Part shown: positions 8,785 to 16,735 of the stretch, piece by piece
Position numbering within the stretch: the first letter of the stretch is position 1
Layout of the letters: every line of letters starts with the position of its first letter
Assembly: GCF_002940065.1 (NCBI RefSeq)
Contig: NZ_MDEJ01000027.1
Span: forward strand, 1-38,214
DNA: 38,214 nucleotides
Direction: 5' to 3'
Origin: Xanthomonas populi
GTDB taxonomy: Bacteria > Pseudomonadota > Gammaproteobacteria > Xanthomonadales > Xanthomonadaceae
Made by a program: the position numbers and the translations under genes
The notes under the pieces: generated by a model
Seen by the model: the letters and a program-made list of their open reading frames with translations, nothing else
Databases searched by the model: none
Told to the model about the DNA's origin: nothing

Positions 8785-9729
8785 TCAGGCCGCTTCGGCG
8801 ACCACTCTCAGGCGCGCCAACACATAATCGGCCAATTCGTGGGCACTGTATTTGGCCACGAACGCATTGGCGCCGACCTGCTCGACCATGGCGTTGTTGA
8901 ACACGCCCGACAAAGAGGTGTGCAACAGCACGTACAACCCCTGCAAGGCCGGGTTGCGCCGGATTTCCGTCGTCAGCGTATAGCCATCCATCGCCGGCAT
9001 TTCGATGTCGGAGATCACCATCGCATAGCGATCGGCTGGATTCTCGCCGGATGCTGCCACCTGCAAGAGATGGTCCAGCGCCTGGCGGCCGTCCGACAAC
9101 AAGGTCGCCGCCACGCCCAGCTGGTCGAGCACGCTGCGGATCTGCTGGCGCGCCACCCGCGAGTCGTCCACCACCAATACCTGGAACTGGCGGTCGTAGG
9201 CCACCAGCTGCAGCGACGGATCCAGCTGCACGTCCTTGCTGACCTTGGCGATGTCGGCCAGCACGCTTTCCACGTCGATCACCTGGATCAGCTCGCCCTG
9301 GAACCGCGTCACCGCCGTCAAATAAGTGGCTTCGGCGCCAAGTTCCGGCGGCGGATGGATATCTTCCACCGCAATATTGACGATGTGCTCCACGCCGCTG
9401 ACCAGAAAGCCCTGCACCGAGCGGTTGAACTCGGCCACCACCAGATAGCCGGGGCCGTTCTCGGAGAGCGTGTCGCGCTCCGGGTGGCCGATGGCCAACC
9501 CCAAGTCCAGCACCGGCACCGAGCGCCCGCGCACGTCGGCAACGCCGGCGAACTCGGTCGGCAGGCCGGGTACCTGAAACATATCCGGGCGGCGCAGCAC
9601 TTCCTGCACCTTGAAGACGTTGACGCCAAAAAGCTGGCGCCCGCCTAGCCGGAACAGCAGCAGGGCCAGTCGATTGTGGCCAGCCAGACGGGTGCGCTGG
9701 TCGATGCGGTTGAGCAGATCGTGGGTCAT
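8785..9729 (-). CDS. cheV: CheV, chemotaxis coupling protein (CheW-REC fusion)
   Basis: CheV links chemoreceptors to the CheA kinase through a CheW-like domain and is tuned by phosphorylation of its receiver. The 314 residues have a CheW domain at about 22-165 (LALLLFRLGGRQLFGVNVFK, VPVLDLGLAI) and a receiver at about 183-310, with acidic pair Asp188-Asp189, phospho-acceptor Asp241 in VISDIEMPAMDG, Thr271 and Lys293. All key residues are present. ATG 9729 is the first codon of the conserved N-terminus MTHDLLNRIDQRTRL. There is no convincing ribosome site, and a sigma-28-like promoter lies only about 8 bases upstream, so the mRNA may be leaderless. It is divergent from flgA and upstream of the flgB promoter. 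Confidence 0.94.
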   Translation of the reverse strand: MTHDLLNRIDQRTRLAGHNRLALLLFRLGGRQLFGVNVFKVQEVLRRPDMFQVPGLPTEFAGVADVRGRSVPVLDLGLAIGHPERDTLSENGPGYLVVAEFNRSVQGFLVSGVEHIVNIAVEDIHPPPELGAEATYLTAVTRFQGELIQVIDVESVLADIAKVSKDVQLDPSLQLVAYDRQFQVLVVDDSRVARQQIRSVLDQLGVAATLLSDGRQALDHLLQVAASGENPADRYAMVISDIEMPAMDGYTLTTEIRRNPALQGLYVLLHTSLSGVFNNAMVEQVGANAFVAKYSAHELADYVLARLRVVAEAA

Positions 9730-9736
9730 GGGGCAG

Positions 9737-9764
9737 ATATCGACAGTGCCCTCGGAAAACTTGA
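9737..9764 (-). promoter_or_regulatory. Candidate sigma-28 (FliA) promoter of cheV
   Basis: Minus-strand elements TCAAGTTT (9757-9764) and GTCGATAT (9737-9744) match TAAAGTTT and GCCGATAA at 7/8 and 6/8 positions, with a 12-base spacer (11 is usual). Transcription would begin at about 9730, one base before the ATG. Confidence 0.55.
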
Positions 9765-9793
9765 GCGGTTTTAAGGTTGGCGTGGGGCGCTGT

Positions 9794-9842
9794 CGGGAAT
9801 CGGGAATCGGGAATCGGGAATCGGGAGTCGGGAATCGGGAAT
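9794..9842. repeat. Tandem 7-bp repeat, seven copies of CGGGAAT
   Basis: Seven consecutive units of CGGGAAT, with one variant (fifth unit, CGGGAGT). Partial inverted copies of the same unit (ATTCCCG, ATTTCCG) occur about 130 bp away near 9972-9990, so the array and its partner could bracket a stem. There is no spacer structure, so this is a simple VNTR and not CRISPR. Confidence 0.9.
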
Positions 9843-9998
9843 CGCAAAAGCGGAGGGCTTTCCGCAGCAAGCCCGAGGCGAGGGGCCGTGCGCTGACGTA
9901 CTTACGGTGTTCACTAAGCAAATCGCACATCAGCAACGAAGACCGACCAAGGCTCAGCCCCCGACCGATTCCTCATTCCCGATTTCCGATTCAAAAAC

Positions 9999-10014
9999 AG
10001 GCACACCTCTTGCA
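9999..10014 (+). promoter_or_regulatory. Sigma-54 (RpoN) promoter of flgA
   Basis: AGGCACACCTCTTGCA matches the -24/-12 consensus: GGCAC and TTGC with 10 bases between GG (10000-10001) and GC (10012-10013). The predicted start near 10025 leaves a leader of about 23 nt to the flgA ATG. Confidence 0.85.
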
Positions 10015-10047
10015 CTGTCTGTTCCGTCTTCCTCCGGATCTGGTCCC

Positions 10048-10692
10048 ATGCGCCTGCTACTGCTTGTCATCTTGTTGGCTGCCGCTCCGGCCTGGGCTCA
10101 GAGTTACCAATCGGTCGATTCCATCCGTGCTGCGGCGCTGGCCACCGTTGGCCCCGATGCCGAAGCCGAGGCCACGCTCGATCCGGGTCTGCGCATGCCG
10201 GCGTGTCCGATTGCGCTGCAGGCGCAGCCCACCGGGACCAACACGGTCGAAGTGGCCTGCCCGCAGCCGGCCGGCTGGCGTCTGTTCGTGCCGCTCAAGG
10301 TGCGTCGCAATCAGGACGTGCTGGTGCTGCGCCGCGGCATCAGCGCGGGAGAAACCATCTCGCTGGCCGATATCAGTATCGAGAAACGCGATGCCGCGCG
10401 CATTGTGGGTGCGGTACTGGCCGATCCGGTGGCTGCGGTGGGCAAGACCGCCCGGCGCATCCTGCCGGCCGGGTCGCTGCTGTCCTCGAACGATCTGGTC
10501 ACGCAGCGGCTGGTACGGCGCGGCGATACGGTACCCCTTGTATCGCGCAATGGCGGTCTGGAAGTGCGCATGAGCGGTCGCGCCTTGTCAGACGCTGGCG
10601 AGAACGAGCGCGTCTCGGTGGAGAATTCATCTTCACGCCGGGTGGTGCAGGGGATCGTCGAAGCGAGCGGGACTGTTGTGGTTTCCAGATAA
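10048..10692 (+). CDS. flgA: FlgA, P-ring assembly chaperone
   Basis: FlgA is the periplasmic chaperone needed for FlgI to form the P ring. ATG 10048 gives 214 residues beginning with a signal peptide (MRLLLLVILLAAAPAWA, probable cleavage at residue 17). The frame is open further upstream, but that part runs through the promoter. The C-terminal SAF-type domain is recognisable from LRRGISAGETISLADI (about residues 95-110) and ILPAGSLLSSNDLVTQRLVR (about 142-161), ending with the Ig-like strand RRVVQGIVEASGTVVVSR. It is divergent from cheV and 66 bp upstream of flgM, which has its own sigma-28 promoter starting 11 bp after the flgA stop. Intact. Confidence 0.94.
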   Translation: MRLLLLVILLAAAPAWAQSYQSVDSIRAAALATVGPDAEAEATLDPGLRMPACPIALQAQPTGTNTVEVACPQPAGWRLFVPLKVRRNQDVLVLRRGISAGETISLADISIEKRDAARIVGAVLADPVAAVGKTARRILPAGSLLSSNDLVTQRLVRRGDTVPLVSRNGGLEVRMSGRALSDAGENERVSVENSSSRRVVQGIVEASGTVVVSR

Positions 10693-10702
10693 AAATTTTC
10701 TA

Positions 10703-10729
10703 TAAAGTTTTTTTTCTGGGTGCCGTTAT
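10703..10729 (+). promoter_or_regulatory. Sigma-28 (FliA) promoter of flgMN
   Basis: TAAAGTTT (10703-10710), an 11-base spacer, then GCCGTTAT (10722-10729): a perfect -35 and 6/8 at the -10 with ideal spacing. Transcription should start near 10736, about 23 nt before flgM. This gives the anti-sigma factor its own sigma-28 feedback promoter. Confidence 0.9.
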
Positions 10730-10758
10730 CCCCTACGACCTGTAGAGGAGTTCCTGAC

Positions 10759-11070
10759 ATGACCCAGAAAATCGAAGGCAATCTACCGACCTCCGCAACC
10801 CTTCGTACCGCCGCCACGAGCAGCAAGATCGCTTCGGCCGGTGAAGATCGCGCGTCCCCGATTGCCGCATTGCCGCCCACCGACAGCGTCAAGCTGACCG
10901 GCGAGGCCACCAACCTGCAGAACTTGCAGCGCACGCTTTCGCAGTCCTCGGCGATCGACACCGGTCGCGTCCAGGCCGTGAAGGAGTCGTTGCAGAACGG
11001 CAGCTATTCCATCAACCCGGATGCCATCGCCAGCCGCATGATGGATCTGAATCAGCAACTGGCGGGTTAA
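10759..11070 (+). CDS. flgM: FlgM, anti-sigma-28 factor
   Basis: FlgM binds and inhibits FliA (sigma-28) until the hook is complete, then is exported. The 103-residue product has the expected small size, a low-complexity N-terminal half (likely disordered) and the conserved FliA-binding C-terminal half, with IDTGRVQAVKESLQNGSYSI followed by NPDAIASRMMDLNQQL (about residues 71-106 scale, C-terminal third). The ATG at 10759 has AGAGGAG (10744-10750) upstream. It is driven by the sigma-28 promoter at 10703-10729, the usual autoregulatory layout, and is followed 15 bp later by flgN. Intact. Confidence 0.95.
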   Translation: MTQKIEGNLPTSATLRTAATSSKIASAGEDRASPIAALPPTDSVKLTGEATNLQNLQRTLSQSSAIDTGRVQAVKESLQNGSYSINPDAIASRMMDLNQQLAG

Positions 11071-11085
11071 TTCCCAGCCGAAAGG

Positions 11086-11347
11086 ATGAACGTGAACGAG
11101 TTCCTGCAACGTCTCAGCGACGCGCTGGCCGGCGAACGCCAGGCATTACTCGAGAACGACATCGACGGGTTGATGCGGCATACGCAAGACAAGCTCTCGG
11201 CACTGCGCGCGCTCGAAGCGCGAATGCCAGAAGGCGAAGAAGCGCGTCTGCGCGAACTGGCCGAAGCCAACCGAGAGTGCGCCGTCCTATGACGCCAAGG
11301 GTCAATCGAGCGTCCTGCGTGGCGGCCGTTCGCTGGCAGTGGCTTGA
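11086..11347 (+). pseudogene. flgN: flgN, internally deleted and frameshifted (flagellar export chaperone)
   Basis: FlgN chaperones the hook-filament junction proteins FlgK and FlgL. The first 63 codons look like a normal FlgN N-terminus (EFLQRLSDALAGERQALLEN and a helical, Glu/Arg-rich stretch), but after AEANR the frame reads ECAVL and stops at 11292, giving 68 residues where the family usually has over 100. From about 11271 a different frame (+1) reads ESAPSYDAKGQSSVLRGG, ending RSLAVA and TGA at 11345-11347, which looks like the normal C-terminal tail. The simplest reading is a deletion of 3n+2 bases between the two parts, removing the middle helix. The start may be GTG 11092 rather than ATG 11086, since AAAGG lies too near the ATG. 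Confidence 0.75.
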
Positions 11348-11500
11348 GTGAAGGACCTCGCCTAACGCGTATGTGTGCATTGTCCAGCGCACCTGCGTTA
11401 CGCGGTTCAATCCGCCCGGCGTCCCATATCGTGGTATAGCGCAATACGGCGCGTGGGCGGTTCGGCGTATATTGAAGCGTCTTCTACACTGCCTCTTCCC

Positions 11501-12736
11501 GTGACTGACAAGTTTTTTCTCAATCAAACCTTATTGCCGTCTTCGGCCATGCTGCGCGCCTTTGGCGATCAGATGCTCGAAGGCGTATTGATGTTCCGTG
11601 CAGACGGGCAGCTGATTCTGGCCAACGCCATCGCGCGCCAAAGCCTGTGCAAGGAAGACCCCGACGATGATCGCAATCTCGGCGAGCGGATCTCGCAGGT
11701 GTTGCCGTCCGATGCGCTCAATCAGGCGCGCACAAAAGGCACCTGGACCGGCAGCTTGCCGGTTGGCGACCGCGTGGTCATCGCGCATCTGTATTACAAC
11801 GAAGAGCAGGGCATCGGGCACTTTCTGGCGCTGTTCCACAACATCGAAGGCCAGCAGGATTACGAGCGCGAGCTGCAACAGCGCCATGCCGAATTGCGTC
11901 AGGCCTACCTACGTTTGAATGGTGCGCAGGACAAACTGCTGCAGTCGGAAAAGATGGCCTCCATCGGCCAGCTCGCCGCGGGTGTGGCACACGAAATCAA
12001 TAATCCCATCGGTTACGTGCACTCCAACCTCGGCAGCCTGCAGGAATATCTGCGCAGCCTGTTCACGCTGATCGAAGCCTACGAGCGCGCGCTGCAGGCG
12101 CCGGATCCGAAGGCGCTGATTCCCGAAATCGACGAGATCCGCAACCGCGCCGACATCGACTTCATCAGCCGCGATCTGCCGCAGTTGATGGCCGAGTCGC
12201 GCGAAGGTATCGAGCGGGTGACCCGCATCGTGCGCGACCTCAAGGACTTCTCATATTCGGACCGTTCCGAGTCGTGGAAGATGGTGGACCTGCACGCGGG
12301 CCTCGAATCCACGATCAACATCATCTGGAACGAGCTCAAGTACAAGGTCACGCTGGAACGCAATTACGCCGAGCTGCCGCTGGTGGAATGCCTGCCGTCC
12401 GAGCTCAACCAGGTCTACATGAACATGCTGCTCAATGCCGGCCAGGCGATCGTCGAGCGCGGCATGATCACCGTCACCACCGGCCGCGAAGGCAGCGAAG
12501 GCACCGAGCAGGTCTGGATCCAATTCCAGGACACCGGCGCCGGCATCGCCCCTGACCTGATGCAGCGCATTTTCGACCCGTTCTTCACCACCAAACCGGT
12601 CGGCAGCGGCACTGGCCTTGGCCTGTCGATTTCCTACGGCATCATCAACAAGCACCACGGCCGTATCGACGTCGAAAGCATACCGGGGCAGGGCGCGAGT
12701 TTCCGCATTGTGTTGCCGGTGCGGCAGCCAAGGTAG
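11501..12736 (+). CDS. PAS-type sensor histidine kinase (RavA-like candidate)
   Basis: A 411-residue cytoplasmic histidine kinase. No membrane segment is visible. Residues about 17-115 resemble a PAS domain (LEGVLMFRADGQLILANA), followed by a coiled coil (about 117-150), an H-box with probable phospho-acceptor His164 in MASIGQLAAGVAHEINNP, and a HATPase_c domain with N-box MNMLLNAGQAI, G1 DTGAGIAPDL and G2 GTGLGLSISYGI. The GTG at 11501 is chosen because the protein then starts TDKFFLNQTLLPSSAM just before the PAS fold; the open frame upstream lacks similarity. It converges on the GGDEF-EAL-REC gene 22 bp away, which has the receiver it might phosphorylate. Comparison with RavA of X. campestris is from memory. 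Confidence 0.88.
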   Translation: MTDKFFLNQTLLPSSAMLRAFGDQMLEGVLMFRADGQLILANAIARQSLCKEDPDDDRNLGERISQVLPSDALNQARTKGTWTGSLPVGDRVVIAHLYYNEEQGIGHFLALFHNIEGQQDYERELQQRHAELRQAYLRLNGAQDKLLQSEKMASIGQLAAGVAHEINNPIGYVHSNLGSLQEYLRSLFTLIEAYERALQAPDPKALIPEIDEIRNRADIDFISRDLPQLMAESREGIERVTRIVRDLKDFSYSDRSESWKMVDLHAGLESTINIIWNELKYKVTLERNYAELPLVECLPSELNQVYMNMLLNAGQAIVERGMITVTTGREGSEGTEQVWIQFQDTGAGIAPDLMQRIFDPFFTTKPVGSGTGLGLSISYGIINKHHGRIDVESIPGQGASFRIVLPVRQPR

Positions 12737-12758
12737 TGCTGGCGCGCTGCTTTATTCC

Positions 12759-14480
12759 TTATTCCCTACCGTTACGCAGCTCATCGTGCGTGCGGAAGGC
12801 CTGACGGATGTGCTCGCGCAATTCGTCGTCGTTCCAGGGTTTGGTCAGAAAGCGGTAGATCGCGCCGCGGTTGATCGCATCGGTCACTGTGGCCAGGTCC
12901 GTGTAGCCGGAGAGCACCAGGCGCACGGTGTCGGGGTAGAGCATTTTGACCCGTCCCAGGAACTCGGTGCCGCTCATGTCGCTCATGCGCTGGTCGGACA
13001 GGATCACCTGCACCTCGTTGGTGGCCAGCAGGTCGAACGCATCGCGCACGTTGCCAGCGGCCAGAATCCGGTAGCCGTCGCGGCGGAACAGCCGCACCAG
13101 CGAGCGCAGCACGTTTTCTTCGTCGTCCAGCAGCAGCAGCGTGCGGTCGGGGCGGCTTTCGGCGAACGACTCCGGGCGCAGGTAGCGGCGACGTAACGCC
13201 ATGCCGGCCGATTCGGCCGACATCGGTTCGCCGAACAGATAGCCCTGGAAGATGTCGCAATCGTTGCGACGCAAAAACCCCAATTGCGCTTGCGATTCAA
13301 CGCCGTTGGCAATCACTGTCATGCCGAGCTGATGGCCCATTGCGATGATGGCGCGCGCAATCGCCGCCTCGCGGCTGCCGGCCGGCGCGCTCTTGATGAA
13401 GCTGCGGTCGATCTTCAACCGATCCACCGGATACCGCACCAATGCACTGAGGCTGGAATCGCCGGTGCCGAAGTTGTCCAGACTCAGGCTGATGCCTTCG
13501 TTGCGCAGGTTGGCCATCGTCTCGTGGACGAAGTTGACGTTGTTGGTCAACGCGCTTTCGTTGATCTCCAGCGTGACGAATTGCGCCGGCACGCCGGCGG
13601 TCTGCAACATCGCCATCACTTCGTTGAAGAAGCCTGGGCGCAGCAGCTGCAGCGTGGACACATTCACCGCAATGCTGAAGTCGTCGAAGCCCTGATCGCG
13701 CCACAGCCGCGCCTGGCGCACCGCGTTCTGCAGCACCCATTCGCCGATCTGCACGATCACGCCCAGGCGTTCAGCGGTGCGCATGAAGCGCTCCGGCACC
13801 AGCATGCCCAGCGTCGGCGATTGCCAGCGCAGCAGCGCTTCCATGCCGACGATGCGGCCATCGCGCGCGCTTACCAGCGGTTGATAACGCAGCCGCAGTT
13901 CGCCATGCGGAATCGCATCCACGATCTGTCGCGCAATGATGCTTTCGCTATTCGCATTGGTGGTCGAGTTGCGTGTGTACAGCCGCACCGTATTGCCGCC
14001 TTCGCGCGCGGCCTGGTAACTGGCTTCTTCGGCGTAATCGAGCAGGGTAGAGAGCGAGCTCGAGTGTTCCGGGCACAAGCTGATGCCGACCTTGCCGGTC
14101 ATGAACAAGGTGTACGGCAATACCGATAACGGTAATTCAAGTTGCTGGCGGATCTCTTCGGCAAAATCTTCCGGCAATGGCGTGTCTTCGCGACGCACCG
14201 CCACCACGACCATTTCATCGCTGCCATGACGCCACAACTTGCCGCGTGCGCCAAGAAATTCCTGCAGCCGGCGCGCGACCAGCGTCAGCGCCTGATCGCC
14301 GACCTCGGCACTCATGTTCTCGTTGATTGAGGCAAAGTGATCGATATCGATATGAAATACCATCAACGGCGGCCCGCCAGATGCGGCAGCGTCCACGAGA
14401 TGCAGCAGTTCGGGATTGCCTGCGCCCAAGCGCGTAGGTTTGACGATTTCCAATCCAGGCGGGATAACGGGGTTCCACAT
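12759..14480 (-). CDS. ravR: GGDEF-EAL-REC response regulator with degenerate motifs (RavR-like)
   Basis: A 573-residue regulator with unusual order: GGDEF (about 20-180), EAL (about 185-430), receiver at the C-terminus (about 445-563). The GGDEF signature is GSDEM (86-90), so cyclase activity is doubtful. In EAL, the EAL triplet (214-216), VNVS, EINES, Lys356 and Gln412 are kept, but the metal-binding DDFGTG is DNFGTG (335-336) and AEGVE is ANGVE (391-395). The receiver is complete: Asp452/Asp453, phospho-acceptor Asp496, Ser524, Lys547. The stop of the upstream sensor kinase gene lies 3 bp before its ATG, so the two form an operon. Order and partner match RavS/RavR of X. campestris, a system known to control virulence through cyclic-di-GMP. 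Whether this copy hydrolyses cyclic-di-GMP or only binds it is open. Confidence 0.85.
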   Translation of the reverse strand: MWNPVIPPGLEIVKPTRLGAGNPELLHLVDAAASGGPPLMVFHIDIDHFASINENMSAEVGDQALTLVARRLQEFLGARGKLWRHGSDEMVVVAVRREDTPLPEDFAEEIRQQLELPLSVLPYTLFMTGKVGISLCPEHSSSLSTLLDYAEEASYQAAREGGNTVRLYTRNSTTNANSESIIARQIVDAIPHGELRLRYQPLVSARDGRIVGMEALLRWQSPTLGMLVPERFMRTAERLGVIVQIGEWVLQNAVRQARLWRDQGFDDFSIAVNVSTLQLLRPGFFNEVMAMLQTAGVPAQFVTLEINESALTNNVNFVHETMANLRNEGISLSLDNFGTGDSSLSALVRYPVDRLKIDRSFIKSAPAGSREAAIARAIIAMGHQLGMTVIANGVESQAQLGFLRRNDCDIFQGYLFGEPMSAESAGMALRRRYLRPESFAESRPDRTLLLLDDEENVLRSLVRLFRRDGYRILAAGNVRDAFDLLATNEVQVILSDQRMSDMSGTEFLGRVKMLYPDTVRLVLSGYTDLATVTDAINRGAIYRFLTKPWNDDELREHIRQAFRTHDELRNGRE

Positions 14481-14483
14481 GAC

Positions 14484-16577
14484 TCAACGTCCACCATCGT
14501 CGTGGACGGACTCGCCGACCGGGTGATAGGGCAGGTGCAACGTCACGCGCGTGCCCGCTCCGGGGGCTGATTCTATCGCGAGCGCACCGCCGACGGTTTG
14601 CGCACGCTCACGCATCACGATCAGTCCAAGACCGCGCGGGCCTTCGGGCTCGAAGCCATCGCCGTCATCGCTGACTTCCAGGCGAAAGCTTTCGCTGTCG
14701 ATCGATTGCAGACTCATGCGCACTTCGCCCGCACACGCATGCCGCAACGCATTGGTCAGGCTTTCCTGCGCGATGCGAAAACATGCCTGTTCGATTTCAT
14801 TGCCGGGGCGTACGCTCAGTGCCTGGATATCGAGTTCCAGACGCACTTGCGAGGCACGGAACAACATCAACGCCTGCCAGCGCAGCGCCGCTTCCAGGCC
14901 CAGGGCATCGAGTTGTGGCGGGCGCAACAGCATCGACAGATTGCGCAGTTTGGTCACCGTGCTGTCGGCCAGCGACACCACTTCGAGCAGATCCTCGCGA
15001 CGCGCAGCTGGATCCAGCTCGTCCAGCGCCGCATGCGCAGACAGCTTCATGGCGGTGATCGCCTGACCGATATCGTCGTGCAGATCGCGCGAGATGGCGC
15101 GGCGTTCGTCTTCCTGCAGCGAGAACAAGCGCTTGGCCATCGCCTGCAATTCGGCATTACTTTCGGCCAACGCATCGCGCATGCGCTCGGGTTCGCTCAG
15201 ATCGCGCACCACCAGCAGTTTGCAGCCGCGCCCGCCGTAGCGAATATCGCCGGCCGACAAGCCCGCATAAAAGATGCTGCCATCACGACGACGCATCGCC
15301 CGGGCGCTGGACACCGGCTCGTTGCGATCGCTGCCCGCGCGCAGATACTCGCGCACGATCAGCAGATCGTTCTCGCCCACCAGCGTCTGCAGCGGTTCGC
15401 CCAGAATGGTTTCGCCCTGGAAACCGAACTGCGCCGAACCAGCCGCATTGGCATACATCACGTGCTCGTCGGCCAGAATCAACACACCATCGGGCAGCAC
15501 ACGCACCAACTCGCGGAACTGTTCTTCGCGCTCGCGCAGCAGGCGCCGCGACTGTTCGCGCTCGCTTACGTCCTGTAGCGTGCCGTGCATATGGCGGGCG
15601 CCGCCCGGCGTGGTCACGCTCTCGGCACGCAGGTGCACGGTGCGCGGCTGCGAGTCGCCGCCGGCAAGCGGCAGCAACACATCGATCTGCACTTCGCCAC
15701 CGGTGCACATGTCTTCGATCATGCGTTCGATGCGCGCCTGAGTGGCGGTGTCCGAGGCGGTCAGCAGTTCTTCCAATCGATGCTCACGGCGATGCATCGG
15801 CACGCTGCGGCCCAGCAGCCGATACACCGCCGGCGAATAACGGCCCAGACCGGTTGCGCGATCCAACTGCCACGAGCCCAGCCGCGCGATGCCTTGCGCT
15901 TCTTCCAGCCGCTCGAGCGCTTCATCGCGCAGATGCTGCGCCTGGCGCTCCTCGCTGCGATCCACGGTGACCACCAGGCGGGCGGGGCCGCTGGCCAGAT
16001 GCAGCTGATTGCTGCGAATCTCGACATGGCGCGGGCCGCTGCGGGTGAGCAGATCTTCGTGCAAGGTGCAGGTGTCGTCGCCCTTGGCGCGGATCTGCGT
16101 GATGATTTCTTCCAGGCGCACGCTGTCGGCATTCGGCCAGATCGCCTGCAATGTCTGCTGCAAAAATTCGTCGCGCTCCCAGCCGAAGAATTCCAGCGCG
16201 GCCGGGTTGGCATCCAGGATGCGCAGCGTGGCCAGGTCGTAGATCAGGGCAGGGCTGGGCAGGGCCAGGAACTTGGCCTGCAGCAGTGCCTCGGACTGCG
16301 CCAGCTGGGCGTGTTCTTCAACGATCAGCGCGACAAAGCGACGCAGCACCAGGTGGATCAAGATGCTCGACACCACCAGAAAGCTCGCATCCAACCAGCG
16401 CTCCGGCATGGCGGCACCAGCCAGGTGCAGCAGCCGGTTGCCCAGCAGCAGCCACACCACACCGGTCAGCAGATACAGTCCTGTCAGCGTCCACAGACCT
16501 TGCTGCAGGCGCTCGGCGAGGCGAAGTCGGGACACGGGAACGGACGAAAACGCGGGCGCAGCGATGGGATGAGGCAT
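14484..16577 (-). CDS. ravS: Membrane multi-PAS histidine kinase, NarX type (RavS-like)
   Basis: A sensor kinase of about 697 residues. Two membrane segments near the N-terminus (LYLLTGVVWLLLGNRLL and FLVVSSILIHLVLRRFVALI) are followed by three PAS-like domains (for example LPSPALIYDLATLRILDANP, and FRELVRVLPDGVLILADEHV) with coiled-coil linkers, then a HisKA_3 dimerisation region, EDERRAISRDLHDDIGQAI with probable phospho-acceptor His500, and a HATPase_c domain (QESLTNALRHA, DDGDGFEPEGPRGLGLIVMRERA). This NarX/DegS class usually partners NarL-type regulators, whereas the neighbour is GGDEF-EAL-REC. Start uncertain: GTG 16661 and an ATG at 16616 are possible; ATG 16577 is chosen as the shortest that keeps the membrane anchor. 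It is divergent from the 928-residue protein gene. Confidence 0.83.
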   Translation of the reverse strand: MPHPIAAPAFSSVPVSRLRLAERLQQGLWTLTGLYLLTGVVWLLLGNRLLHLAGAAMPERWLDASFLVVSSILIHLVLRRFVALIVEEHAQLAQSEALLQAKFLALPSPALIYDLATLRILDANPAALEFFGWERDEFLQQTLQAIWPNADSVRLEEIITQIRAKGDDTCTLHEDLLTRSGPRHVEIRSNQLHLASGPARLVVTVDRSEERQAQHLRDEALERLEEAQGIARLGSWQLDRATGLGRYSPAVYRLLGRSVPMHRREHRLEELLTASDTATQARIERMIEDMCTGGEVQIDVLLPLAGGDSQPRTVHLRAESVTTPGGARHMHGTLQDVSEREQSRRLLREREEQFRELVRVLPDGVLILADEHVMYANAAGSAQFGFQGETILGEPLQTLVGENDLLIVREYLRAGSDRNEPVSSARAMRRRDGSIFYAGLSAGDIRYGGRGCKLLVVRDLSEPERMRDALAESNAELQAMAKRLFSLQEDERRAISRDLHDDIGQAITAMKLSAHAALDELDPAARREDLLEVVSLADSTVTKLRNLSMLLRPPQLDALGLEAALRWQALMLFRASQVRLELDIQALSVRPGNEIEQACFRIAQESLTNALRHACAGEVRMSLQSIDSESFRLEVSDDGDGFEPEGPRGLGLIVMRERAQTVGGALAIESAPGAGTRVTLHLPYHPVGESVHDDGGR

Positions 16578-16735
16578 GGGTCCGCGAACGACCTTTAGAA
16601 CTGACGATGCAGCCATCTTAGCCGTAACTCGACCCGGTTCGGTCGCGCCGTAAACAGGCACCTCAACTAATCCGAAAAACGGCCGTTACCCATTGCGACT
16701 CCGAGGAAGGGGTCGATTCTTCGGAGTGTTCCAGA

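Larger units (their letters stand above)
9730..10047. other. 318-bp divergent gap between cheV and flgA
   Basis: Contains the cheV sigma-28-like promoter (9737-9764, minus), the CGGGAAT tandem array (9794-9842), about 120 bp with nothing recognised, partial inverted copies of the array near 9972-9990, the flgA sigma-54 promoter (9999-10014, plus) and the flgA leader. No gene is supported in it. Confidence 0.7.

Noticed and set aside
9794-9842. CRISPR-like regular repeat
   Set aside because: Units are contiguous heptamers without spacers and no cas genes are present.
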